From contig NZ_JARXVH010000014.1 in assembly GCF_029892565.1 (NCBI RefSeq), forward strand, positions 213,366 through 277,365: 64,000 nucleotides of DNA. Direction: 5' to 3'. Shown here piece by piece: positions 51,414-60,571 of this stretch. The stretch comes from Streptomyces pseudovenezuelae (GTDB lineage Bacteria; Actinomycetota; Actinomycetes; Streptomycetales; Streptomycetaceae). The position numbers were made by a program, and so were the translations under genes. The notes under the pieces were generated by a model. The model saw only the letters and a list, made by a program, of their open reading frames with translations. It ran no database searches and was not told the DNA's origin. How positions within the stretch are numbered: the first letter of the stretch is position 1; each line of letters opens with the position of its first letter.

Positions 51414-54170
51414 ATGAAGCAGCAGGGTGCGCAGCCGGAGGATGCGGAAAGCACCTCTGACGCTTCGTCGCGCCCGGACACCGCCGACGGCGAGGACGCG
51501 GCCGCCAAGGACACGGCTTCCAAGGATGTCGGCCAGGGCGTCCAGGACGACGCCGACTGCGCCGACGAGGTGCACAGCGAAGAGGTCGAGGGCGACGAAC
51601 CGCTGCTCCCCGCGCGCGTGCACCGTCCCTCCGACCTGATGCGCCTCCTGGTGGGCGTGCTGGCCGTCGCCGTACTGCTCGCGATCGCCGCGTTCGCCCA
51701 CGGCACCACCTCGGGTCTCGAACAGGACATCAACAAGGGCACCGGACAGGCGCCCGATCTGCTCATCAAGATCGCCGGTCTGGCCTCCAGCATCGCGATC
51801 CTCCTAGTGCCGGTCGCGTTCGCGATCGAGCGGCTGATCAAACGCGACGGGCTGCGCATCGCCGACGGCGTGCTCGCCGCGGTCCTCGCGCACGGTGTGA
51901 CCCTGGCCACGGACCTCTGGGTCGCCAAGGCCGCCCCCGGCTCCATCCAGGAGGCGCTCACCCAGCCCTCCCCCGGCGACATCCACGCCCTGACGGACCC
52001 GGTGCACGGTTATCTCGCGCCGGTCATCGCCTATATGACGGCCGTCGGCATGTCGCGCCGGCCGCGCTGGCGCGCGGTGCTGTGGATCGTGCTGTGCCTG
52101 GACGCCTTCTCGATGCTCGTCACCGGGTACACGACGCCGTTCTCGATCATCCTGACGGTCCTGATCGGCTGGACCGTCGCCTACGGGACGCTGTACGCGG
52201 TCGGCTCGCCCAACGTGCGTCCCACCGGGCGGACCCTGATGGCGGGGCTGCGGCACGTGGGCTTCCGGCCGGTGAGCGCCGCGCGCGAGGAGGTCCCGGA
52301 GACCTCGGAGACCGGCGACCGCGGCAGGCGCTACTTCGTCACCCTGGAGGACGGTCTACCGCTGGACGTGACGGTGGTCGACCGCGAGCAGCAGGCGCAG
52401 GGCTTCTTCTATCGCGCGTGGCGCAACCTGACGCTGCGCGGCTTCGCCACCCGCAGCAGCCTCCAGTCGCTGCGCCAGGCCCTGGAGCAGGAGGCGCTGC
52501 TCGCGTACGCGGCCATCGCGGCCGGCGCCAACGCGCCCAAGCTGATCGCGACCTCCGAACTGGGTCCCGACGCCGTGATGCTCATCTACGAGCACACCGG
52601 CGGGCGCACCCTGGACTCCCTCCTGGACGACGAGATCACCGACGAGCTGCTGCGCGACACCTGGCGCCAGGTGCAGGCCCTGCAGTCCCGGCGGATCGCC
52701 CACCGCAGGCTGGTGGGCGACGCGATTCTGGTGGATCGTTCCGGCACCGTGATCCTCACCGACCTGCGGGTCGGCGAGATCGCCGCCGGCGATCTGCTGC
52801 TGCGCATGGACATCTCGCAGTTGCTGGTGACGCTCGGTCTGCGGGTGGGCGCCGAGCGCGCGGTGGCCTCCGCGCTGAGCGTGCTCGGCCCGGACGCGGT
52901 CGCCGACTGCCTGCCGATGCTGCAGCCCATCGCGCTCAGCCGGACCTCGCGCGCGACCCTGCGCAGGCTGGCCCGGGAACGGGCCCAGCGCGAGCGCGAG
53001 GCGGTCCTGGAGGCGTCCCAGCAGGACAAGCAGGCCCGCCTCGCCGCGGCCGGACACGACCACACCACGCCCGTACTCGAAAAGCCCGACAAGAAGGCCG
53101 TACGCGCGGAGCAGCGGGCCGAGAAGCGGGCCATCGACGACGCGCTGGAAGAGGCGCGCGAGGACGACCTGCTCACGCTGATCCGGCACGAGGTGCTGCG
53201 GATCAGGCCGCAGGCGCCGGTCGAGCCGGCCCGCCTGGAGCGGGTGCGGCCGCGCACGCTGATCAGTTTCATCGCCGGTGCCATCGGCGCGTACTTCCTG
53301 CTGACGCAGCTCACCCACATCGAGCTCGGTCCGCTGGTGGCCAACGCCGAGTGGGGCTGGGTCGCGGCGGCCGTGCTGTTCTCGGCGGCGAGCTACTTCG
53401 CGGCGGCGATGGCGCTGCTCGGGTTCGTACCCGAGCGGGTGCCGTTCCTGCGGACCGTGGGGGCGCAGGTCGCCGGCTCGTTCGTGAAGATCGTCGCGCC
53501 GGCCGCGGTCGGCGGTGTCGCCCTCAACACGCGCTTCCTGCAGCGCGCGGGGGTGCGGCCCGGGCTCGCGGTGGCGAGTGTCGGCGCCTCGCAGCTGTTC
53601 GGACTCGGCTGCCACATCCTGATGCTGCTGTCCTTCGGCTATCTGACCGGCACCGAGAAGACGCCGTCGCTGTCGCCGTCCCGGACGGTCATCGCGGGTC
53701 TGCTGACGGTCGCGGTGCTCGTGCTCGTGGTCACCTCGGTGCCGTTCCTGCGGAAGTTCGTCGTCACGCGCGTGCGCTCACTCTTCGCGGGTGTCGTGCC
53801 GCGCATGCTCGACGTGCTGCAGCGGCCGCAGAAGCTCATCACGGGCATCGGCGGCATGCTGCTGCTGACCGCCTGCTTCGTGATGTGCCTGGACGCCTCG
53901 ATCCGCGCCTTCGGCCAGGAGGGGGCCTCGATCAGCATCGCCAGCGTCGCCGTCGTCTTCCTCGCCGGCAACGCGCTCGGCTCGGCGGCCCCGACCCCGG
54001 GCGGCGTGGGCGCCGTCGAGGCCACTCTGACGGTCGGTCTGATCGCCGTCGGCCTCCCCAAGGAGGTCGCCGCTCCGTCCGTGCTGCTGTTCCGGCTGCT
54101 GACGCTGTGGCTGCCGGTGCTGCCGGGCTGGCTGGCCTTCAACCACCTGTCGCGCAAGGGCTCCCTGTAG
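51414..54170 (+). CDS. Flippase-like (MprF/AglD UPF0104) membrane protein fused to a kinase-like domain
   Basis: 918 residues. An acidic N-terminus (1-60) precedes about five membrane helices (60-260), a soluble kinase-like region (about 300-560) with IAHRRLVGDAILVDRSG in place of the HRDL-type catalytic loop, and a C-terminal lysylphosphatidylglycerol-synthase transmembrane domain (about 600-918; AAPTPGGVGAVEATLTVGLI). Such fusions occur in streptomycetes; a phospholipid or polyprenyl-lipid flippase role is likely, and the kinase part looks degenerate. Start at ATG 51414 behind AAGAAGAGA; a GTG at 51390 is possible. Confidence 0.8.
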   Translation: MKQQGAQPEDAESTSDASSRPDTADGEDAAAKDTASKDVGQGVQDDADCADEVHSEEVEGDEPLLPARVHRPSDLMRLLVGVLAVAVLLAIAAFAHGTTSGLEQDINKGTGQAPDLLIKIAGLASSIAILLVPVAFAIERLIKRDGLRIADGVLAAVLAHGVTLATDLWVAKAAPGSIQEALTQPSPGDIHALTDPVHGYLAPVIAYMTAVGMSRRPRWRAVLWIVLCLDAFSMLVTGYTTPFSIILTVLIGWTVAYGTLYAVGSPNVRPTGRTLMAGLRHVGFRPVSAAREEVPETSETGDRGRRYFVTLEDGLPLDVTVVDREQQAQGFFYRAWRNLTLRGFATRSSLQSLRQALEQEALLAYAAIAAGANAPKLIATSELGPDAVMLIYEHTGGRTLDSLLDDEITDELLRDTWRQVQALQSRRIAHRRLVGDAILVDRSGTVILTDLRVGEIAAGDLLLRMDISQLLVTLGLRVGAERAVASALSVLGPDAVADCLPMLQPIALSRTSRATLRRLARERAQREREAVLEASQQDKQARLAAAGHDHTTPVLEKPDKKAVRAEQRAEKRAIDDALEEAREDDLLTLIRHEVLRIRPQAPVEPARLERVRPRTLISFIAGAIGAYFLLTQLTHIELGPLVANAEWGWVAAAVLFSAASYFAAAMALLGFVPERVPFLRTVGAQVAGSFVKIVAPAAVGGVALNTRFLQRAGVRPGLAVASVGASQLFGLGCHILMLLSFGYLTGTEKTPSLSPSRTVIAGLLTVAVLVLVVTSVPFLRKFVVTRVRSLFAGVVPRMLDVLQRPQKLITGIGGMLLLTACFVMCLDASIRAFGQEGASISIASVAVVFLAGNALGSAAPTPGGVGAVEATLTVGLIAVGLPKEVAAPSVLLFRLLTLWLPVLPGWLAFNHLSRKGSL

Positions 54171-54298
54171 GACGCACGCGCGCGTACGCCGCGCCCGGCA
54201 CCGTACGGCGGGTCCACCCACGTACGCGCGCGAGGGCGCCGTACCTCGTACGGCCCGCGCCCCGAGCGCTCCGCCGCGTGCGACCGCAGGATGGGACC

Positions 54299-55846
54299 AT
54301 GCCGAACCCGCCTCGCCTGCGCGCCGTTGCCCTGATCGCCTCCGCCGTACTGCTGTCGTCCGTGCTGGCGGGCTGCGGCAACGACGACACCAAGGACGAG
54401 GATCTGTCGGCCCAGACGCTCGGTTGGAAGGACTGCCCGGCGCCGTCCCAGGCGGAGGGCGGCGGCGGTACCCCCTCGCCGCTGCCGGGCGGCGACGAGT
54501 GGCAGTGCGCCACCCTGAAGGCGCCGCTCGACTGGGACAAGCCCAAGGGCGACACGATCGGCCTGGCGCTGATCCGGGCGAAGGCCAGTGGGGACAAGAG
54601 CAAGCGCATCGGCTCGCTCGTCTTCAACTTCGGTGGCCCCGGCGGCTCGGGCGTCACCACGCTGCCCGCCTTCGGCGAGGACTACGCGAAGCTGCGCACC
54701 CGCTACGACCTGGTCAGCTTCGACCCACGCGGAGTCGGCCGCAGCGCCCCCGTGGAGTGCGAGAACGACCAGCAGCTCGACGCGTACTTCCAGCAGGACG
54801 CGACCCCCGACGACGCCGCCGAGCGCACCGAGCTCCTGGAGAACACCAAGAAGTTCAACGCGGCCTGCGAGAAGAACTCCAAGAAGGTGCTGCCGCAGGT
54901 GCGCACCACCGACGCGGCCCGCGACATGGACCTGATGCGACAGGTGCTCGGCGACGCCAAGCTGCACTACTTCGGCATCTCCTACGGCACCGAACTCGGC
55001 GGTGTCTACGCCCACTTGTTCCCCAAGAGCGTGGGACGCGCGGTCTTCGACGGGGTCGTGGACCCCACGCAGAACTCCGAACAGGGCTCGCTCGGACAGG
55101 CCGAGGGCTTCCAGCTCGCGCTCGACAACTTCGCGAAGGACTGCACGTCGAAGGCCGAGGACTGCCCGGTCGGCGACACCGCACAGGACGTCAAGGACCG
55201 CATCGCCAAGCTGCTCAAGGACCTCGACAGCAAGCCGATCCCCGGCATCTTCCCGCGTCAGCTGACCCAGACCGCCGCGACCAACGGCATCGCGCAGTCC
55301 CTGTACTCGAAGGACTTCTGGGAGTACCTCACCGAGGGCCTGGAGCAGGCGTACGACGGGGACGGCAAGACCCTGATGCTGCTGTCCGACTCGATGAACG
55401 GGCGCAGCGAGAACGGCGAGTACAGCAACATCACCGCGGCCAACATCGCCATCAACTGCGCCGACGACAAGCCCCGGTACACCTCGGACTTCGTGCAGGA
55501 GAAGCTGCCGGAGTTCCGGGCCGCCTCGCCGTTGTTCGGCGACTTCCTGGCGTGGGGCATGGTCAGCTGCACGGGATGGGCGGTGGCGGGCGCCGCCGAC
55601 CATCCCGACGTGAGCGCGGCCGGCTCGGCGCCGATCCTCGTCGTGGGCAACACCGGTGACCCGGCGACGCCGTACGAGGGCGCGCGGAAGATGGTGGACG
55701 CCCTCGGCAAGGGCGTCGGCGTCGAGCTGACGTACAAGGGACAGGGACACGGCGCCTACGACAGCAAGAACAAGTGCGTGCAGAGCGCGGTGAACGGCTA
55801 TCTGCTGGACGGGAAGGTGCCGGCGGCCGGCACCGTCTGCTCCTGA
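54299..55846 (+). CDS. Tripeptidyl-aminopeptidase-like lipoprotein (first of two tandem copies)
   Basis: 515 residues. Lipoprotein signal ends SVLAGC at residue 26. Alpha/beta-hydrolase with oxyanion region FNFGGPGGSGV, nucleophile elbow GISYGTELGG, acid GNTGDPATPYEGA and histidine GQGHGAY, as in the Streptomyces tripeptidyl aminopeptidase family (S33). Extracellular and membrane-anchored; probably trims N-terminal tripeptides from secreted proteins. Very similar to the next gene, with long identical stretches around the active site. Confidence 0.92.
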   Translation: MPNPPRLRAVALIASAVLLSSVLAGCGNDDTKDEDLSAQTLGWKDCPAPSQAEGGGGTPSPLPGGDEWQCATLKAPLDWDKPKGDTIGLALIRAKASGDKSKRIGSLVFNFGGPGGSGVTTLPAFGEDYAKLRTRYDLVSFDPRGVGRSAPVECENDQQLDAYFQQDATPDDAAERTELLENTKKFNAACEKNSKKVLPQVRTTDAARDMDLMRQVLGDAKLHYFGISYGTELGGVYAHLFPKSVGRAVFDGVVDPTQNSEQGSLGQAEGFQLALDNFAKDCTSKAEDCPVGDTAQDVKDRIAKLLKDLDSKPIPGIFPRQLTQTAATNGIAQSLYSKDFWEYLTEGLEQAYDGDGKTLMLLSDSMNGRSENGEYSNITAANIAINCADDKPRYTSDFVQEKLPEFRAASPLFGDFLAWGMVSCTGWAVAGAADHPDVSAAGSAPILVVGNTGDPATPYEGARKMVDALGKGVGVELTYKGQGHGAYDSKNKCVQSAVNGYLLDGKVPAAGTVCS

Positions 55847-55914
55847 CCCCGACCATGCCCGACCTCCCTCGGAATTCCGGGAAAACTTGCAGGTCAGACG
55901 GTTATCCACAGGCT

Positions 55915-55944
55915 TTCACGAGCTCGACGTGATCCGCCTACTAT
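55915..55944 (+). promoter_or_regulatory. Probable promoter of the second aminopeptidase gene
   Basis: TTCACG (55915-55920), 18 nt, TACTAT (55939-55944), 55 nt before the start codon. The -10 fits TAnnnT and the spacing is acceptable; the -35 is weak. Confidence 0.45.
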
Positions 55945-55998
55945 GGCCAGACCGCCGTCGGCCGGCCGATGCCGGCGGCTCGTGAGGGGGGAACGCAC

Positions 55999-57564
55999 AT
56001 GGCGCGACTCGTACGGTGGGCGGCGCTGGGGGCCGCCGCCGCGCTGCTGGTGGGGGGCTGCAGCGGCGGCTCGTCGTCCGACGACGGCAAGGGAGAAGGG
56101 GACACAGGCGCGGCGGCCACGCCGTCGGCCGACTCCCCCGACTCTTCCGGTACGACCGCAGCCTTGCCCTCCTCTCTGACCGCGCAGCGGCTCGACTGGG
56201 GACGCTGCAAGGCCACCGCCGACTCCGCCGCGCCGGGCAACGACTGGCAGTGCGCGACGCTCAAGGTGCCGCTGGACTGGTCGAAGCCGGACGGCGAGAC
56301 GATCGGCCTCGCCCTGATCCGCGGCAAGTCCCGCGGCGACAAGCCCATCGGCTCGCTCCTGTTCAACTTCGGCGGTCCCGGCGGCTCCGGTGTCTCCACG
56401 CTGCCGTCGTACGCGGCCACGGCCTCCTCGTTGCGTGAGCGGTACGACCTGGTGAGCTGGGACCCGCGCGGGGTCGACCGCAGCGAGGGCGTGCGCTGCC
56501 GCGGCGACAAGGCGATCGAGGCCGCCGAGGACATCGATGCCACCCCGGACACCCCGGCCGAGGAGAAGGCGTACTTCCAGGACGCCGTCGACTTCGGCAA
56601 GGGCTGCCGGAACGCCACCGGCAAGTTGCTGGCGCACGTGTCGACGACGGACACCGCGCGCGACATGGACCTGATGCGCCAGGTGCTGGGCGACGCGAAG
56701 ATGCACTACTTCGGCATCTCGTACGGCACCGAACTGGGCGGTGTGTACGCCCACTTGTTCCCCAGGAACGTGGGACGGCTGATCCTCGACGCGGTCGTCG
56801 ACCCGAGCGCCGACACCGTGGGCCACGCGGAGAACCAGAGCAGGGGCTTCCAGCGCGCCCTCGACGACTACCTCAAGTCGACCGGGCAGGACCCGAAGCA
56901 GGGCACCCAGAAGATCGCGGACCTGCTCGACCGGCTCGACGCCAAGCCGCTGCAGACGTCGTCCGGGCGTGAGCTCACACAGACGCTGGCCGTCACCGGC
57001 ATCGTCCTGCCGCTGTACAGCAAGGCCGGCTGGCCGACCCTGACCAGCGCCCTCGATGCGGCCGAACAGGGCGACGGCTCGGAGCTGTTGGACCTCGCCG
57101 ACGGCTACAACGAACGTGACACGTCGGGGCACTACGGCACGACGACCCACTCTCAACGGGTCATATCGTGCTTGGACGACAAGCAGCGGCCGACCGCCGA
57201 GGAGACGAAGAAGCTGCTGCCGACGTTCGAGAAGATCTCGCCCGTGTTCGGGGACTTCCTCGGCTGGGACACGGCCGGCTGGTGTCACGACTGGCCGGTG
57301 GCCGGGCAGTACGACACCCCGGAGGTGAGCGCGGCCGGCGCGGCGCCGATCCTGGTGGTGGGCAACACCGGCGACCCGGCGACACCGTACGAGGGCGCCC
57401 GGAAGATGGCCGACGAGCTGGGCAAGGGCGTCGGTGTGGAGCTCACCTGGAAGGGCGAGGGGCACGGTGCGTACGGGAGCGGGAGCGACTGCGTCGACTC
57501 CACGGTGAACGCGTATCTGCTGAAGGGCACGGTGCCGAAGGACGGCAAGGTCTGCGCCTCGTAG
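55999..57564 (+). CDS. Tripeptidyl-aminopeptidase-like lipoprotein (second tandem copy)
   Basis: 521 residues; lipobox LLVGGC at about residue 21, then a Ser/Asp/Gly-rich linker and the same S33 hydrolase core: FNFGGPGGSGV, GISYGTELGG, GNTGDPATPYEGA and GEGHGAY. ATG at 55999 behind GAGGGGGGAA. The two genes share DMDLMRQVLGDAK and GISYGTELGGVYAHLFP word for word, so they arose by tandem duplication. This copy has a different linker and N-terminus, which may alter localisation or specificity. Confidence 0.92.
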   Translation: MARLVRWAALGAAAALLVGGCSGGSSSDDGKGEGDTGAAATPSADSPDSSGTTAALPSSLTAQRLDWGRCKATADSAAPGNDWQCATLKVPLDWSKPDGETIGLALIRGKSRGDKPIGSLLFNFGGPGGSGVSTLPSYAATASSLRERYDLVSWDPRGVDRSEGVRCRGDKAIEAAEDIDATPDTPAEEKAYFQDAVDFGKGCRNATGKLLAHVSTTDTARDMDLMRQVLGDAKMHYFGISYGTELGGVYAHLFPRNVGRLILDAVVDPSADTVGHAENQSRGFQRALDDYLKSTGQDPKQGTQKIADLLDRLDAKPLQTSSGRELTQTLAVTGIVLPLYSKAGWPTLTSALDAAEQGDGSELLDLADGYNERDTSGHYGTTTHSQRVISCLDDKQRPTAEETKKLLPTFEKISPVFGDFLGWDTAGWCHDWPVAGQYDTPEVSAAGAAPILVVGNTGDPATPYEGARKMADELGKGVGVELTWKGEGHGAYGSGSDCVDSTVNAYLLKGTVPKDGKVCAS

Positions 57565-57581
57565 GAGCTGGGGCAACGGAA

Positions 57582-57612
57582 AGGGGCCCGGCACGCGTGG
57601 TGCCGAGCCCCT
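57582..57612. terminator. Bidirectional terminator between the second aminopeptidase gene and moeZ
   Basis: 13-position stem (57582-57594 with 57600-57612) with a single C-A mismatch and a GCGTG loop, between convergent genes. Confidence 0.75.
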
Positions 57613-57629
57613 CCCGGGAAAGCGTTCGC

Positions 57630-58808
57630 CTAGTAGACCGGCTTGTCCGGCTCGATCTGGTTGACCCAGCCGATCACACCGCCGCCGACGTGCACGGCGT
57701 CGGAGAAGCCCGCGGACTTCAGGACCGCGAGGACCTCGGCACTGCGGACACCCGTCTTGCAGTGCAGGACGATCTTCTTGTCCTGCGGGAGGGTCTCCAG
57801 GGCGGTGCCCATGAGGAACTCGTTCTTCGGGATCAGCTTGGCGCCCGGGATGGAGACGATCTCGTACTCGTTGATCTCGCGGACGTCGATGATCTCGATG
57901 TTCTCGCCGTCGTCGATCCACTCCTTGAGCTGCTTGGGAGTGATCGTCGAGCCGGCGGCCGCCTCCTGGGCCTCCTCGGAGACGACGCCGCAGAAGGCCT
58001 CGTAGTCGATGAGCTCGGTGACGGTCGGGTTCTCGCCGCAGACCGCGCAGCCCGGATCCTTGCGGACCTTGACCTGGCGGTACTGCATCTCCAGGGCGTC
58101 GTAGATCATCAGGCGGCCGACGAGGGGCTCACCGATGCCGGTGAGGACCTTGATGGCCTCGGTGACCTGGATGGAGCCGACGGACGCGCACAGCACGCCC
58201 AGGACGCCGCCCTCGGCGCAGGAGGGGACCATGCCGGGGGGCGGGGGCTCCGGGTAGAGGCAGCGGTAGCAGGGGCCGTGCTCGGACCAGAAGACCGAGG
58301 CCTGGCCGTCGAAGCGGTAGATCGAGCCCCACACGTACGGCTTGTTCAGCAGCACGCAGGCGTCGTTGACCAGGTAGCGGGTCGCGAAGTTGTCCGTGCC
58401 GTCGACGATCAGGTCGTACTGGCTGAAGATGTCCATCACGTTCTCGGCCTCGAGCCGCTCTTCGTGAAGGATCACGTTCACGTACGGGTTGATGCCGAGG
58501 ACGGAGTCGCGCGCGGACGCGGCCTTGGAGCGGCCGATGTCGGCCTGGCTGTGGATGATCTGACGCTGCAGGTTCGACTCGTCGACCTCGTCGAACTCCA
58601 CGATGCCGAGCGTGCCCACGCCCGCCGCGGCCAGGTACATCAGCGCCGGCGAGCCCAGGCCGCCGGCGCCCACACACAGCACCTTGGCGTTCTTCAGCCG
58701 CTTCTGCCCGTCCATCCCGACGTCCGGGATGATCAGGTGGCGGGAGTACCTGCGGACCTCGTCTACGGTGAGCTCAGCAGCTGGCTCGACCAGGGGTGGC
58801 AGCGACAC
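57630..58808 (-). CDS. moeZ: MoeZ/MoeB adenylyltransferase-sulfurtransferase with rhodanese domain
   Basis: 392 residues. E1-like domain with GAGGLGSPAL, the RQIIHSQADIG region and zinc CxxC pairs (CYRC and CAVC), then a C-terminal rhodanese domain with active-site HCKTGVRSA. It adenylates and thiocarboxylates small sulfur carriers such as MoaD, ThiS and CysO, feeding molybdenum-cofactor, thiamin and cysteine synthesis. GTG at 58808 with GGAG 5 nt upstream. A perfect sigma-R promoter precedes it, which ties its expression to thiol stress. Confidence 0.95.
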   Translation of the reverse strand: MSLPPLVEPAAELTVDEVRRYSRHLIIPDVGMDGQKRLKNAKVLCVGAGGLGSPALMYLAAAGVGTLGIVEFDEVDESNLQRQIIHSQADIGRSKAASARDSVLGINPYVNVILHEERLEAENVMDIFSQYDLIVDGTDNFATRYLVNDACVLLNKPYVWGSIYRFDGQASVFWSEHGPCYRCLYPEPPPPGMVPSCAEGGVLGVLCASVGSIQVTEAIKVLTGIGEPLVGRLMIYDALEMQYRQVKVRKDPGCAVCGENPTVTELIDYEAFCGVVSEEAQEAAAGSTITPKQLKEWIDDGENIEIIDVREINEYEIVSIPGAKLIPKNEFLMGTALETLPQDKKIVLHCKTGVRSAEVLAVLKSAGFSDAVHVGGGVIGWVNQIEPDKPVY

Positions 58809-58852
58809 GGGGACTCCGTTGATCGGTCAATCACTACGGTGGTTCTCTGTGT

Positions 58853-58878
58853 AACACTGCCATGCCCATCTTCATTCC
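58853..58878 (-). promoter_or_regulatory. Sigma-R promoter of moeZ, overlapping the end of the spherulin-4 gene
   Basis: Minus strand GGAAT (58878-58874), 18 nt, GTT (58855-58853): exact consensus. The -35 lies in the last codons of the upstream spherulin-4 gene. The predicted transcript begins about 38 nt before the moeZ GTG. Confidence 0.93.
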
Positions 58879-59621
58879 GAGACACCCGTCCCGACCCGCG
58901 AGACGATGTCGTCCCAGTAGCCGGGCAGGGTCTCCCAGGGATCGGCGCGTCCGCCCCGGTCCGTGCGGTCGGTGAAGTAGATCGTCGCGGCGCCCTGCCA
59001 GCGGGCGATGCGCAGCGCCTCATCGAGATGGGGTCCGGGCACTCCGTGGACGAAGTGGCAGAAGCGCTCGGGTGGATGGTCCGCGGTCCACTCGGCCACC
59101 TGCGACCAGCGGTAGTCGCTCCAGGACCCGGAGAAGGTGACCAACTGGTCGCCGCACTCGGCGTAACCGGGGTGCGGGTGGGTGCCGTGGCCGAGGACGA
59201 CATGCGCGTCGTCGCAGATCGAGCGGAGCGTGTCGACGGTCCGGCGGATCTCGGGAAGCGAGACGCGTTCGGTCGGACAGCGGTCCAGGAGGAAGCCGTC
59301 GACCCGGTACCAGTCGCGGTAGCGGTGCGCGTCGGAGATCAACTCTCCGAAGGTGCGGGCCCCGTTCGCGCTGTCGAGGTGGCCGAGGACCCGGACGCCC
59401 GCGTTGCGCAGTCGGCCCGCCGCCTCCAGGCAGTGCGGATCGGGGCGGGCGCCGGGGCCGTCGGCGATGTCGAGGACGACCCAGTGCAAGGGGGTGCCCG
59501 GCCGGGTGAGTTCGGCCCACTCGGCGGGGGCGACCAGAGGGTGGGCGTAGCCGGGGATGCCGAGGCCGGTGCGGACGTCGGTGCTCGCCGTGCCCGCCCT
59601 GGTGCTGGTCAGATACGGCAT
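58872..59621 (-). CDS. Spherulin-4 family protein (GH135-like glycoside hydrolase)
   Basis: 249 residues with the Spherulin4 pattern: GIPGYAHPL near the N-terminus, WVVLDIADGPGARPDPHC, RNAGVRVLGHLDSANGAR and WYRVDGFLLDRCPTE. The fungal relative Sph3 (GH135) hydrolyses galactosaminogalactan and is required for making that exopolysaccharide. No signal peptide is visible, so it may act in the cytoplasm or its substrate may be different. Overlaps the upstream epimerase by 13 nt, so it belongs to the same operon. Substrate is inferred. Confidence 0.8.
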   Translation of the reverse strand: MPYLTSTRAGTASTDVRTGLGIPGYAHPLVAPAEWAELTRPGTPLHWVVLDIADGPGARPDPHCLEAAGRLRNAGVRVLGHLDSANGARTFGELISDAHRYRDWYRVDGFLLDRCPTERVSLPEIRRTVDTLRSICDDAHVVLGHGTHPHPGYAECGDQLVTFSGSWSDYRWSQVAEWTADHPPERFCHFVHGVPGPHLDEALRIARWQGAATIYFTDRTDRGGRADPWETLPGYWDDIVSRVGTGVSE

Positions 59622-60571
59622 GCCGCCTCCATCCAGATGTCGGCGAGGGACTCTTCGAGATTGATCCGGGGCCGCCAGCCGAGCCGGTCGCGCGCGGTGC
59701 GCACGTCGGCCTGCTGCCAGCTGCCGCAGCCGTCCGGGTACGGGTACGCGACCGGGGACGCGTGGTCGGACTCGGTGCGCGGGTGGCCGATGGCCGCCCG
59801 CATCAAGGGGCCGGGCGGGCCGTCCAGTTCGTGGAGGGCTCCGCCGTATCCCGCTACCCGCGCGAGCGTGGCGGCGGCGTCGCGCAGCCGGACGGCACGG
59901 CCGGAGCCGATGTTGATGACGCCCTGGGCGGCGGAGAGCGAGGCGGCGTGCACGGCGCGGGCCACGTCGCGTACGTCGACGAAGTCGCGCTGGGCGCCGA
60001 GGCCGGCGAGCTTGAGCTCGCCGTCGCCGGACTGCATGGCGCGGCGCATGGCCTCGGCGAGCCGGCCCAGCGGCGAGCCGGCGGGCGTGCCGGGACCGGC
60101 CGGTGAGAAGACCCGCAGCACGACCGCGTCCAGACCGGAGCCGAGGACGAGTTCGGTGGCGGCGAGCTTGCTGACGCCGTACGGGCCGCCGGGGCGTGGC
60201 ACGGCGTCCTCCGCGGTGGAGGAGCCGGGCTGGCTGGGGCCGTACTCGGCGCCGCAGCCGATCTGCACCAGCCGGGCGCCGCAGCCGCTGCGGCGCAGGG
60301 CCTCGCAGACGGTGGCGACGGCGACGGTGTTGTGCCGCGCGAGTTCACGGGCGCCGCCTCGGGTCGCGCCGGCGCAGTTGACGACCACGCCGGGGTGGAC
60401 CGCGTCGAGGAAACGGGTGAGGGCACCGGGGCTGCCGGACGCGAGGTCGAAGCGGACGTCGGCGTCGTCGCCGCGGCCGAGCGCGGTGAGCTGGACGGCG
60501 GGGTCGGCGAGCAGACGGTCGGCGACGAAGCGGCCCAGATAGCCGTTGGCTCCGATCAGCAGGACTCTCAT
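59609..60571 (-). CDS. NAD-dependent epimerase (extended SDR, nucleotide-sugar type)
   Basis: 320 residues. Rossmann loop IGANGYLGRFVADRLL at the N-terminus, VVNCAGATRGG, and the catalytic YGVSK (Tyr/Lys); this is the nucleotide-sugar epimerase/dehydratase family. In the context of a PelF-like glycosyltransferase and a spherulin-4 protein, a UDP-sugar 4-epimerase supplying GalNAc or Gal is the simplest idea, but the sequence does not prove the substrate. The start overlaps the stop of a 15-codon frame as ATGA. Confidence 0.85.
   Translation of the reverse strand: MRVLLIGANGYLGRFVADRLLADPAVQLTALGRGDDADVRFDLASGSPGALTRFLDAVHPGVVVNCAGATRGGARELARHNTVAVATVCEALRRSGCGARLVQIGCGAEYGPSQPGSSTAEDAVPRPGGPYGVSKLAATELVLGSGLDAVVLRVFSPAGPGTPAGSPLGRLAEAMRRAMQSGDGELKLAGLGAQRDFVDVRDVARAVHAASLSAAQGVINIGSGRAVRLRDAAATLARVAGYGGALHELDGPPGPLMRAAIGHPRTESDHASPVAYPYPDGCGSWQQADVRTARDRLGWRPRINLEESLADIWMEAACRI

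Noticed and set aside
55869..55910. GGAAT before the second aminopeptidase gene as another sigma-R promoter
   Set aside because: The nearest GTT is about 25 nt downstream instead of 18, so the spacing rules it out.
57168..60542. Long plus-strand frame across moeZ, spherulin-4 and the epimerase
   Set aside because: It has no recognisable motif, no proper start, and the minus strand holds three clear enzymes with good starts.
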